NCBI GenBank assembly: GCA_028281925.1
Contig: JANQIX010000001.1
Location: forward strand, 113,576 to 177,575
Reading direction: 5' to 3'
Length of the DNA stretch: 64,000 bases
DNA from: Alphaproteobacteria bacterium
GTDB lineage: Bacteria > Pseudomonadota > Alphaproteobacteria > DSM-16000 > Inquilinaceae
Made by a program: the position numbers and the translations under genes
Part shown: piece by piece, positions 26,718-35,058 of the stretch
Numbering within the stretch: position 1 is the first letter of the stretch
Layout: every line of letters starts with the position of its first letter
Notes under the pieces: model-generated
Told to the model about the DNA's origin: nothing
What the model saw: the letters and a program-made list of their open reading frames with translations, nothing else
The model's database searches: none

Positions 26718-27536
26718 ATGCAGACAACAGACGGTGTTCCGATGGATGGACTGAAACAACGGATGGCGCGGCGGGAGCTCACGGTCGGCTCGTGGCTTTC
26801 CTTCGGCTATCCGCAGACCTGCGAGATGATGACCCGGCAGGGGTTCGACTGGCTGACCGTGGATATGGAGCACAGCGCGATCACCGATGCCGAGGCGCTG
26901 ACGCTGATTCAGATCACCCGGTCCGCCGGCCTCGACGCCCTTGTGCGGGTTGGCGCCAACGACCCTTTGCTGATCAAACGGGCCATGGATGCCGGCGCCA
27001 CCGGGGTCATCGTCCCCATGGTCACCACCGTTGAAGAGGCCGAGGCGGCCGTCGCTGCGGTCTATTACCCGCCGAGGGGCCAGCGCGGCGTCGGCCTGTC
27101 CCGGGCCCAGGGGTTCGGCCTCGGCTTCGATGCCTATCGCGATGCGCTGGATGCTTCAGCGGTCGTAGTTGTGCAGATCGAGCATTACCGCGGTGTGGAG
27201 AATGTCGAGGCGATCCTGGACGTCGATGGCGTCGATGGGTTCATCGTCGGCCCCTACGACCTGTCTGCGTCGCTCGGCAAACCGGGACAGTTCGGCGATC
27301 CCGAGGTTCAGGCCCTGCTGGACCGGCTGGGCGATGTACTGCAGAGCCACCGTAAGCCGGGCGGCTATCATGTTGTGCATAGCGACAGGGAAGCGCTGAT
27401 GCGGCGCGTCGAGATGGGCGCCCGTTTCGTCGCCTATGGCACCGAGATGGTATTCCTGGCGGAAAAGCTGCGGGAGGCAGGCAAAGCGATTGCCGCCGTG
27501 CGTGCGCATGGGTCTGGTCAAGGGGCGCCAGGGTGA
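26718..27536 (+). CDS. HpcH/HpaI-family aldolase
   Basis: About 272 residues of the class II (metal-dependent) pyruvate aldolase family that includes 2-dehydro-3-deoxyglucarate and 4-hydroxy-2-oxoheptanedioate aldolases. Motifs are GSWLSFGYPQTCEMM, WLTVDMEHSAITDAEAL, the Arg/Asp catalytic region GATGVIVPMVTTVEEAEAAV, and GFIVGPYDLSASLGKPGQF. Start candidates are ATG 26718, ATG 26742 or a TTG at 26682. Its stop overlaps the CMP-sugar synthetase GTG by four bases, so an acidic keto-sugar is a plausible product or substrate. Standard nonulosonate synthesis uses NeuB, not an HpaI aldolase. Confidence 0.85.
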   Translation: MQTTDGVPMDGLKQRMARRELTVGSWLSFGYPQTCEMMTRQGFDWLTVDMEHSAITDAEALTLIQITRSAGLDALVRVGANDPLLIKRAMDAGATGVIVPMVTTVEEAEAAVAAVYYPPRGQRGVGLSRAQGFGLGFDAYRDALDASAVVVVQIEHYRGVENVEAILDVDGVDGFIVGPYDLSASLGKPGQFGDPEVQALLDRLGDVLQSHRKPGGYHVVHSDREALMRRVEMGARFVAYGTEMVFLAEKLREAGKAIAAVRAHGSGQGAPG

Positions 27537-28228
27537 TCGACGGGGCGAGCGTTCTGGCACTGATCACGGCGCGCGGGGGGTCGAAGGGCCTGACCGGCAA
27601 GAACCTGCGCCCCTTGGGTGGGCGACCGCTGATCGTCTGGTCCGTCGAGGCGGTGCACGGATCGACGCTTGTCGACCGAACCGTCCTTTCGACTGAGAGC
27701 GAAGAGATCGCCGCGGTCGCCGCAGCCGCCGGATGCGAAGTGCCGTTCATGCGCCCGGCAGAGCTGGCGACCGATGAGGCGGAGCACTTGGACGTAATCG
27801 TCCATGCCCTCACCACACTGGACCGGACCTACGACTACGTCGTGTTGTTGCAGCCGACTTCGCCACTGCGCACGGCCGCCGACATCGACAACGCCCTGCG
27901 GTTCTGCGCCGCGCGCGGTGCGCCGGCCTGTGTTTCGGTCTGCCCGGTCGCGAAGCCGCCCGAATGGTGCTATCGGCTGGACGGCGATGACCGGCTGCTG
28001 CCGGTAGCGGGCAGCTTCGAACGGATCACGCAGCGCCAAGGGCTAAAGCCCAGCTATGCCCTGGACGGCGCCCTGTTCATCGCGCGATGCGACTGGCTGC
28101 TCGCCGGGCGCGATTTCATATCGGCCGAAACCGTCGCCTACCGCATGCCGGCGGAACGCGCCGTCGACATCGATACCGCACTGGACCTGGCGCAGGCCGA
28201 ATTCCTGCTGCAGCACGCCGCTGACTGA
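27533..28228 (+). CDS. CMP-nonulosonate cytidylyltransferase (NeuA-like), copy 1
   Basis: A 231-residue CMP-sugar synthetase that activates a nonulosonic or ulosonic acid with CTP. ARGGSKGLTGKNLRPLGG is the nucleotide-binding loop, VVLLQPTSPLRTAADID the conserved QPTSPLR motif, and VDIDTALDLAQAEFLL the C-terminal metal/dimer motif. It starts at a GTG overlapping the aldolase stop (GTGA), so the two are coupled. It differs clearly from the two other cytidylyltransferases in the island, suggesting a different sugar substrate. Confidence 0.9.
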   Translation: MIDGASVLALITARGGSKGLTGKNLRPLGGRPLIVWSVEAVHGSTLVDRTVLSTESEEIAAVAAAAGCEVPFMRPAELATDEAEHLDVIVHALTTLDRTYDYVVLLQPTSPLRTAADIDNALRFCAARGAPACVSVCPVAKPPEWCYRLDGDDRLLPVAGSFERITQRQGLKPSYALDGALFIARCDWLLAGRDFISAETVAYRMPAERAVDIDTALDLAQAEFLLQHAAD

Positions 28229-28236
28229 CCGGCGCC

Positions 28237-29955
28237 TCAGGCATGCAGGAACGGCGTTCCTTCAAGAATGCCGCGGCAGACCACGTCGAGACCGTCGCAG
28301 GCACCGGGCATCAGCTTGTCCGCCCGCAGCGGCCGGTACCGTTCGGCGCGGAATGCGCCCTTGCTGGTCTTCATGGTCGTCACTTCGAAGAAAGCGGATA
28401 GGTCGATCGAGGCCTTGAACATCATGAAATAGAAGAAACGCCGCGCTTCGGCCCGCTGCGTGCCGTCCAGCAACGCCGCACCACCCTCCAGGCACTGCCG
28501 GAGCCGGGCCACATAGGCGTCGTCGCTCTCGGCGGAAAGAGCAAAACCGGCATCCGCATATTTCGCCCGGCCGGCACACAAAACCGGGCGTCCCAGGATC
28601 GCGGCTTCGATCCCGATGGTGGAGTTGTACGTAATGCACAGCTTCGCCGCGTTGATCAGTTCGTATGTGCTCACCCGGTTGGCAGCGTCGATCAGCACAA
28701 CGTTGGGCCGATCGGCCCAGCCACGCGCGGCAAGCCAGCCGGCGACAGGCTCGTTGCTGTAAGGCTTCCCGTAACGCACCTCGTCGGGGTGGGCGCGCAC
28801 CACGAACAGTGTGTCGGGGAAGCCCTCGGCCAGAGCGAGGGTCGCTTCAAGCCATTGAAACATCGACGCAAAAGCGCCGTCGGCATGGGCCATGCTGGTG
28901 TCATAGGGCGTGTTCGCGCAGATCAGTACCATCTCGCGATGGCCGGCCAATCGTTGTTGCAGGTCGGGCGCGAAGCCGGTCATCTCCGGCCAGAACAGCA
29001 GCCCGCCCATGTCGAAGCGGCCCTTGAAGCGGGCTGCGAGCAGTTCGTCCAGCCGTGCTTCCTCCGCCGGCGTCAGCGCAGAGTCCTCAGGCACTGGGAT
29101 CTCGTAGTCAGTCGCAAAGCGATGCGAGAGGAACAGCGACATCGGCCGGTAGCCGATTTCGTACGTGACGACGGGAACCTCGGCCTCAAGGCACACAGCA
29201 CGGGTCACGGCCTCGGGAAAGGCGATGCCGTTGAACACGACCATTCGATCCGGTCGATGCGCTTGGAGGAAGCGTCGCGCCGCCCGCGCGGTCATGGCGG
29301 CCGAGTGCAGAAACTGAATGGCGACCGTTCGCGTCACCGGATCGTCGTGGAGATGATACCGCCGCAGGCCCCGGCGCAAGGACGGCACACACATCTGCCC
29401 GAGCGGCAGACCCTCGAACTCGACAGCCAGCAGAGTTTCCAATGAGTCCGTCGACGGATCGAGCGGCAGAGCGCGCGCGACGCCCGGATCGAGCGGTGCA
29501 TCGAAGCGCTGGTCTTTCGCAAACAAGCCGCCGCGCAGGGCCACACAGGGGTCACAGGGCGGTGCGGCCAGCGGATCGTCGCGCCGCACGGCCGGCTGGC
29601 AACGCACCAGACCGCGCGCGCAGTGCCAGCTCTGGACGGCGCCCCCTCTCAAGGCAAGTGCACGATGCATCAGCGGGCCGACCAAGCTGGGAAACCCGAT
29701 GACGCCGGGGCTTGAGGTGACGTTCATCAGGCCGATACGCACGGCCCCGGTGGAGACGGCCCGTCGCGGGCCACCACGATCGACACGTTCCAGCTTGCGG
29801 TGGATATCGCGAACACCCGCCCGCGCTCGCGCCTTGGCAAGCGCCATCGACAGGCGCTTGCGAAGACGGTGTCGCGTAGTGCCGAAGGGCAGGCGCGCAA
29901 GAATTGCACCGGCCACGCGGTTCAGGTCGACTCCGCCCTTCCGGTCATCGGCCAT
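28237..29955 (-). CDS. four-cysteine GT-B-like transferase, paralogue A
   Basis: A 572-residue protein, one of three paralogues (A, B at 32747, C at 38559). All share a cysteine signature, C-x6-C then PPC-x2-C 13-14 residues later (here CARGLVRC and PPCDPC), then LPLGQMCVPSLRRGLRRYHL, FNGIAFPEAV, YEIGYRP, CANTPYDTS, LFVVRAHPDEVR and YNSTIGIEAAILGRPV. The last three resemble the C-terminal donor-binding lobe of GT-B capsule transferases such as the KpsS/CDP-glycerol type. It is the last gene of an operon with a NeuB-cupin fusion and a CMP-sugar synthetase-HAD fusion, nine bases after the latter, so a CMP-nonulosonate transferase is the best guess. No signal peptide. Confidence 0.7.
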   Translation of the reverse strand: MADDRKGGVDLNRVAGAILARLPFGTTRHRLRKRLSMALAKARARAGVRDIHRKLERVDRGGPRRAVSTGAVRIGLMNVTSSPGVIGFPSLVGPLMHRALALRGGAVQSWHCARGLVRCQPAVRRDDPLAAPPCDPCVALRGGLFAKDQRFDAPLDPGVARALPLDPSTDSLETLLAVEFEGLPLGQMCVPSLRRGLRRYHLHDDPVTRTVAIQFLHSAAMTARAARRFLQAHRPDRMVVFNGIAFPEAVTRAVCLEAEVPVVTYEIGYRPMSLFLSHRFATDYEIPVPEDSALTPAEEARLDELLAARFKGRFDMGGLLFWPEMTGFAPDLQQRLAGHREMVLICANTPYDTSMAHADGAFASMFQWLEATLALAEGFPDTLFVVRAHPDEVRYGKPYSNEPVAGWLAARGWADRPNVVLIDAANRVSTYELINAAKLCITYNSTIGIEAAILGRPVLCAGRAKYADAGFALSAESDDAYVARLRQCLEGGAALLDGTQRAEARRFFYFMMFKASIDLSAFFEVTTMKTSKGAFRAERYRPLRADKLMPGACDGLDVVCRGILEGTPFLHA

Positions 29956-29964
29956 GCGTCAGCC

Positions 29965-31008
29965 TTATCCGAACAGCGACAGGAGGGTTCCCATGGGCAG
30001 CATCCTGTCGTCCACATAGCAGTGGGCGGCGGGCTTGCCGAACCGGAGCTCATGGTACTGCACTTGCCAGCGGGCCATCTGATCGCGCGTCACCTGCTGC
30101 CAGTCTCTGCCCGTTTTGCTGCCCCTAGCGGTGAACAGGACGATACGATGGCCGCCAGCGTACAGCCGGTTGATCAGGGCGACGTTTTCATCGATCGGCT
30201 GGGCCAAGCTGTAGTCATTGCCTGGAACCGTCGTGGCGACCACGCCGTCGATGTCGAACACGAACTCGAACGGTCCCCTGCCCTGAAGTTCGGCGACGCG
30301 TTCGGCGCGCATGAAGTCGTCGCGGCTGTCGACATCCTCATAGTCCCGCAGCACCAGCCCGTGCACGGCGGTTCCCGTCATGGACCGCTGTTCCAGGATC
30401 ACGCGGGTGCGGACGACATCGATCGACGCATTCTGCAGATAGGCCGTGGGCAGGCTCTGGCGCGGCGCGCTGTGAGCCTCCGCCATGCCGTCCACGGTGG
30501 CTACCGGCGTCAACCGGCCGGCCGCATCCCGCCACCACATCTTCAGCGGCGTCTGCGGCGCCGGCACCACGCTGCGGACCGAATCCAGGCTTGGATCCTC
30601 ATTCAGAATCGCCACGGCCCGGTCGATATCCGCAGGGTCGCGGATCGGATGGGTGGGCCGCAGGTGGACGCAGAGGTCGGGCAGCCACCCTTCTTCCCGA
30701 TCCAACCAGCCGAGCAGATGCAGGAAGGCGTCAAGATCGGTGGCAAGATCGCCACTGGCGGCTGCCGGGCGCAGGAACGGCGCTTCTGCACCATGGGCTC
30801 TAGCCAGGTCGGCGTAGTGCTGGCTGTCGGTGCTGACAATCACGCGCCCCACCGAAGACGCCGCAAGCCCCTGCCGGATGGAATGCGCCATCAGCGGCAG
30901 GCCATTGAACGGCAGGATGTTCTTGTCCTTAAGGCCGCGCGATCCGCTGCGCGCCGGAATGACTGCCAGAACCGTGTCGGTAGTTGCCGATGCCCCGGGC
31001 GTGCTCAC
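29965..31008 (-). CDS. CMP-sugar synthetase fused to a HAD-like phosphatase domain
   Basis: A 347-residue fusion. Residues about 15-240 are a NeuA-type cytidylyltransferase: AVIPARSGSRGLKDKNILPF, HLRPTHPIRDPADID, then RDYEDVDSRDDFMRAE. Residues about 260-347 are a short HAD-superfamily domain: FVFDIDGVVATTVPGNDYS (motif I DxDG), IVLFTARGSKTG (motif II) and the C-terminal CYVDDR. The GTG start at 31008 overlaps the upstream NeuB-cupin stop (GTGA); a longer frame to 31209 lies wholly inside that gene and is rejected. The HAD part could dephosphorylate a 9-phosphate nonulosonate before activation, as in KDN- or KDO-type pathways. Confidence 0.87.
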   Translation of the reverse strand: MSTPGASATTDTVLAVIPARSGSRGLKDKNILPFNGLPLMAHSIRQGLAASSVGRVIVSTDSQHYADLARAHGAEAPFLRPAAASGDLATDLDAFLHLLGWLDREEGWLPDLCVHLRPTHPIRDPADIDRAVAILNEDPSLDSVRSVVPAPQTPLKMWWRDAAGRLTPVATVDGMAEAHSAPRQSLPTAYLQNASIDVVRTRVILEQRSMTGTAVHGLVLRDYEDVDSRDDFMRAERVAELQGRGPFEFVFDIDGVVATTVPGNDYSLAQPIDENVALINRLYAGGHRIVLFTARGSKTGRDWQQVTRDQMARWQVQYHELRFGKPAAHCYVDDRMLPMGTLLSLFG

Positions 31009-32522
31009 CAGCGCTCCATCACCGTCTTGCGGGTCATCGGGTCCTTCGCCTTGATGGCGGCGTCCTGGTAGTGGGAGTCGTCGGGAAGGTGCTGCGTTGA
31101 GATCTCCTCGAAGATCACGCCTCCGGTCGTGGTGAAGCTGTGCCAGTCGCCACGGCGAATCAGCAAGAGATCGCCGGTCGTCAGGGTTTGGGTGACATCG
31201 TTCAGGCACACCGTCAGGTCACCGCACAGGACCTGGAACACCTCTTCCTTCTTCATGTGGCGATGGGTCGGATGGCGCTGGCCGGGAAGCTGAGCCACGA
31301 GCTTCTTGCAGTATTCGCGGTTCACAAGATTGACGATCAGCGCCCCAGTCTCGCGGAACTGCTCCAACCCGTAGTGATGGGAAAGCTCGATCGTGAATTC
31401 GCGGCCGATATTGATGCCCGCCTCGTTGAACATGGATTTGAACTCGTGAACGAAGTCACGCACCTGCTCCACCAGCGTCGGCTCGCGCGTCACGAACAAT
31501 GCCTCGTCGGCCTGATAGCGGCGGTCGGCCCGCATCGTCCGGCGCCATTGGCCGCTGGTCAGCTGGCCCTCTTCGCAGGGGAAGGCGAAATAGATGGAAT
31601 GGCGATCGAGCGGCGTGTCCTTACCCATGGGCCCGCGGGAGAAAGTGCCGCGCCGCAATGCCAGCAGCGACTGCTGCTCGGCCTCCGGCACTGTCTTGTC
31701 GGCGCCGTTCCCGCACATGCGGCCTGCCGTCTTGACGGCAGCGGCCCATTTCCCGGTCTGTTCCGGGTCCATTGAATAGGCGTTCAGCGTGATGTCACCG
31801 TGCGGAACGCCCACATGCCGCTCCAGCACCCGGGCGCCCTTGGCCACGGCGATCGCCGCCACCATGGTGTCGTCCGGATCTTCATGGCCGGAATAGCCGA
31901 TGGTGACGCCGGGATAGCGCCGGCGCATCCGGTCGATCACGTTCAGGTGCAGCAGATCGGCCGGGGTGGGATAGATCCCCACGCAATGCAGCATCGCCAG
32001 CGGAATGCCCCGATGGGTGAAGAAGTTATAGACATTGTCCATCTTCGCGAACGGCAGGCCGCCGGTTGAGGCGATCACCGGCGTGTCGGTCTGGGCCACC
32101 CTTTCCATCAGCGGCCAGTCGTCGGCGCTGCAGCTTGCGATCTTGATGGCGTCCACGCCGTGCGCCACGCAGCGGTCAACCGACGGCTCGTCGAACGGGG
32201 TGACGACGACGCGCATCCCCTCCTCCCGGATCGCGTCGATGACGGCGCGAAACCCGTCGTCATCGAGGCGCGTTTCGAGGAACCGCTTGATATGCTTGTT
32301 GTCGGCTTCCTGCACCGCACGGGGATGCAGGAACGTCTCCAGATCTCGGTACTGCAGCTTGACCGCTGCGTTCAGGCCATGCTCACGGGCGACATGGCCC
32401 ATTGCGCCGGCGATCCGCTTGCCGTGCTCCACACACCCCTGGTGGTTGTTGGCCATCTCGAAGATCACCAGCGGATCGCCGCCGGCGACAAGAGGGAACT
32501 CTTTCCCGTTCGACATTACCAA
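31005..32522 (-). CDS. NeuB-family synthase fused to a C-terminal cupin domain
   Basis: A 505-residue fusion. Residues about 15-270 are the NeuB TIM barrel (VIFEMANNHQGCVEHGKRIA, VKLQYRDLET, VVVTPFDEPSV, IKIASCSADDWPL, HCVGIYPTP, GYSGHEDPDD, LERHVGVPHG); about 280-350 an SAF-like segment (RRGTFSRGPMGKDTPLDR). Residues about 370-490 are a metal-binding cupin like D-lyxose-isomerase proteins: HPTHRHMKKEEVFQVLCGD with ligands H-x2-H-x4-E and a later His in RRGDWHSF. Several barrel motifs differ from classical NeuB (FQTY to LQYR, SGE to SCS), so the substrate may be non-standard, perhaps a phosphorylated or non-acetylated sugar. The cupin may isomerise the ketose/aldose precursor. Confidence 0.88.
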   Translation of the reverse strand: MVMSNGKEFPLVAGGDPLVIFEMANNHQGCVEHGKRIAGAMGHVAREHGLNAAVKLQYRDLETFLHPRAVQEADNKHIKRFLETRLDDDGFRAVIDAIREEGMRVVVTPFDEPSVDRCVAHGVDAIKIASCSADDWPLMERVAQTDTPVIASTGGLPFAKMDNVYNFFTHRGIPLAMLHCVGIYPTPADLLHLNVIDRMRRRYPGVTIGYSGHEDPDDTMVAAIAVAKGARVLERHVGVPHGDITLNAYSMDPEQTGKWAAAVKTAGRMCGNGADKTVPEAEQQSLLALRRGTFSRGPMGKDTPLDRHSIYFAFPCEEGQLTSGQWRRTMRADRRYQADEALFVTREPTLVEQVRDFVHEFKSMFNEAGINIGREFTIELSHHYGLEQFRETGALIVNLVNREYCKKLVAQLPGQRHPTHRHMKKEEVFQVLCGDLTVCLNDVTQTLTTGDLLLIRRGDWHSFTTTGGVIFEEISTQHLPDDSHYQDAAIKAKDPMTRKTVMERW

Positions 32523-32746
32523 GGCCGGTTCCCGTCCACTGCCCCAAGGGCGCTATGATCGCTGGCTGACGAAACCGGACGTGCCGGCTTGCCAGCGCGA
32601 TGAACGGATAACGGCGCCGTCGGCGCATTGCAATGACAGCGCAGCATGGGCCCCGGTGGCGGGTGCGCTTTCGCCATGCTAGATCTGCGCTGCGGCAGGC
32701 GCCGCCATGAGGGCAGGCTTCGTTATCGCGTCAAGACTGAAGGATC

Positions 32747-34375
32747 GTGCAAGCGGCACCCTGGCAGGATACGACCGACCGGTTCCGCAGGCGCACTGGA
32801 CTCTGGCGCCACGACCGGCGCCTGGCCACGATCGAACGCCAGGTGGCGGTTCGCGCACCGGCGGCCGATGGCCCTCCGGTCCTTCTACTGTCCACATCAG
32901 CCCAACTGGCGAATGTGACCTTCAATAGCACGCTGCGGCAGTTGCTGGCCTGGGGGTTGCGCCTTGGCGGCCTTCCCGTGCGGCAAGCGTGGTGCGGGGG
33001 CGGGCTGGCGCCCTGCATGCTGGCCGCAGCCGCAGCGCCCGACGGGCCGCCCCCTTGTGCCGACTGCCGGCGTGCAAATGCCCGACGCATCTTGCCGGGC
33101 TCCGATCGGTGGATGTTTGAAGCCCCCGACTCTGACGACGCCGGAAAGGAGCCGGAGACCGCAGGCCTGGATTTTGAGGCCCTGGCCGCGTTGACTTGGC
33201 GCGGGCTGCCGCTAGGGCGGCTCTGCCTGCCCTCCGTTGCTTGGGCGCTGCGCCGCCATGATCCGGCGTCCGACCCCACCGGGCCGAGGATGCTGGCGCA
33301 GTTCATTCGCTCGGCGGCGCGTTGGGCATCCTGGATGACCAGCTTGCTGGAAACAGCCAGGCCGCGATGCCTGATCGCGTTCAACGGCCATCCGTTCCCA
33401 GAGGCCGTCAGCCTGTTCCTCGCCGGAGCCCGTGGTATCCCCACCCTCACCTACGAGATCGGATACCGCCCGGCCAGCGCATTCTTCAGCCGAGGCGTCG
33501 CGTCCGAATACAGGTTCGACGTCCCCGATCGGTTTGTCATGACCGAAGACCGTGAACGGAAACTCGACGGCGTGCTTGAAGCCCGCCGCCGCGGCCAGGT
33601 TCAGATGGGCGTGGTGCCATTCTGGCCCGAGATCAGCGGATTGCCGGCCGACCTCGATGCGGCGATTCGGGGTCACCGGCGTCTTGCCTCCGTCTTCACT
33701 AACGTCCCGTTCGACACGACTCAGTGGTCGGCAAGCACCGTATTCCCGCACATGTTCGACTGGCTGGACTCGATTCTGACGATCGCCCGATCCGCGCCGG
33801 ATTGCCTGTTCGTGCTGCGCGTGCATCCCGACGAAGACCGGCCGGGCAAGGTCTCCCGCGTGCCGGTCGCCGGTTGGCTCGGCGGCCTGGGCGAATCGGT
33901 GCCGGTTAATGTCAGGCTGCTCGGACCGTCGGACCCAACCAGTTCCTATGCCCTGATCGACCGCAGCGACCTCTGTCTCGTCTACAATTCCACGGTGGGG
34001 ATTGAAGCGGCCTGCGCGGGGAAGCCCGTGGTCGCCGCCGCGGCCACCCGCTACGACGCCCAGGCCATCGCTCACAGTCCGCAAAGCGCTCAGGCCTATC
34101 GCGAGCTTGTTCAAGCGCTGCTCGAGATCCCACGCCTGCCCGGCCCAGAGACCGAGGTAGTGGCGCGGGCGCGAAGGTACCTTTATTTCATGCTGTACGG
34201 CGCTAGTCTGGATTTCCGGCGCTTTGTCGAACGCGTGCCCGGCAGCGACCACGAGGTCGGGCTTTCCCGGTTCGAGGCCATGGACCTGCACCCGGACCAC
34301 TGTCCCGAAATCGCCGGAGTCCACGGGGCCATCCTGCACGGCGACGATATCCGTTATGGGGAGGACACCATCTGA
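32747..34375 (+). CDS. four-cysteine GT-B-like transferase, paralogue B
   Basis: A 542-residue paralogue of A and C, starting at a GTG with AAGGA just upstream. Cysteine signature: WCGGGLAPCM then PPCADC. Other shared blocks are LPLGRLCLPSVAWALRRHDP, FNGHPFPEAV, TYEIGYRPASAFFSR, FTNVPFDTTQ, LFVLRVHPDEDRPGK and YNSTVGIEAACAGKPVV. Its stop overlaps the next gene, a CMP-sugar synthetase (TGATG), which is direct evidence for a shared pathway. It is transcribed away from the NeuB-cupin gene. Function as a CMP-nonulosonate transferase is inferred from context and the GT-B-like C-terminus. Confidence 0.7.
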   Translation: MQAAPWQDTTDRFRRRTGLWRHDRRLATIERQVAVRAPAADGPPVLLLSTSAQLANVTFNSTLRQLLAWGLRLGGLPVRQAWCGGGLAPCMLAAAAAPDGPPPCADCRRANARRILPGSDRWMFEAPDSDDAGKEPETAGLDFEALAALTWRGLPLGRLCLPSVAWALRRHDPASDPTGPRMLAQFIRSAARWASWMTSLLETARPRCLIAFNGHPFPEAVSLFLAGARGIPTLTYEIGYRPASAFFSRGVASEYRFDVPDRFVMTEDRERKLDGVLEARRRGQVQMGVVPFWPEISGLPADLDAAIRGHRRLASVFTNVPFDTTQWSASTVFPHMFDWLDSILTIARSAPDCLFVLRVHPDEDRPGKVSRVPVAGWLGGLGESVPVNVRLLGPSDPTSSYALIDRSDLCLVYNSTVGIEAACAGKPVVAAAATRYDAQAIAHSPQSAQAYRELVQALLEIPRLPGPETEVVARARRYLYFMLYGASLDFRRFVERVPGSDHEVGLSRFEAMDLHPDHCPEIAGVHGAILHGDDIRYGEDTI

Positions 34376-35058
34376 TGCGAGTGGCGGCGATCGTGCCCAT
34401 GCGCCATGTCAGCCAGCGGGTGCCCGGCAAGAACTACCGGAATTTCTGCGGCGAGCCGCTGTATCGCCACGTCGTGCGCGCCCTTTCGGCAGCACCCTCG
34501 GTGGCCGAAATCGTGATCGACACCGACAGCCCGGTGATCCGGGACGATGTGGCCGCCGCCTTCCCCGACGTGCGATGCGTGCCCAGGCCGGCGCATCTGA
34601 CCGCGCCTGAAATCCCGATGAACGAGATCCTGATGCATGACGTGGGTCAGATCGAGGCCGACCTCTATCTGCAGACCCACGCCACCAACCCCCTGTTACG
34701 CGCCGACACGATCGAACGCGCTGTGACCATGCTGCTGGAGCAGCGGCCCGCGCATGACAGCCTGTTCGGGGTCACGCGGATCCACAGCCGGTTCTGGGAC
34801 AGCCTGGCCCGCCCGATCAACCACAACCCGGCGATCCTGATGCAGACACAGGACCTGCCGCCGATCTTCGAAGAGAACTCGTGCCTCTACGTGTTCGACG
34901 CCGAGACGCTCTCCCGCCGCCGCAATCGCATCGGCGAGCGGCCCATCCTGTTCGAGATCGACCGCATCGAAGCCCTTGATATCGATGAAGAGGTCGACTT
35001 CGTAATGGCCGAACAGATCTATCTGAATACCCGCGCCAAGGCTTCGCGTCGCGACTGA
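34375..35058 (+). CDS. CMP-sugar cytidylyltransferase (NeuA-like), copy 3
   Basis: A 227-residue acylneuraminate-cytidylyltransferase-type enzyme: AAIVPMRHVSQRVPGKNYRN is the nucleotide loop, DLYLQTHATNPLLRADTIE the conserved middle block, SCLYVFDAETL and DIDEEVDFVMAEQI the C-terminal metal region. The loop has RHVSQRVPGKN, unlike the GGSKGL form of copy 1, so it belongs to a separate subgroup. It is coupled to transferase paralogue B upstream (TGATG) and the DUF115 gene downstream, whose ATG also overlaps this stop. Confidence 0.88.
   Translation: MRVAAIVPMRHVSQRVPGKNYRNFCGEPLYRHVVRALSAAPSVAEIVIDTDSPVIRDDVAAAFPDVRCVPRPAHLTAPEIPMNEILMHDVGQIEADLYLQTHATNPLLRADTIERAVTMLLEQRPAHDSLFGVTRIHSRFWDSLARPINHNPAILMQTQDLPPIFEENSCLYVFDAETLSRRRNRIGERPILFEIDRIEALDIDEEVDFVMAEQIYLNTRAKASRRD

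Noticed and set aside
29800..31071. A 423-residue plus-strand frame
   Set aside because: Shadow of paralogue A and the CMP-synthetase-HAD fusion on the other strand.
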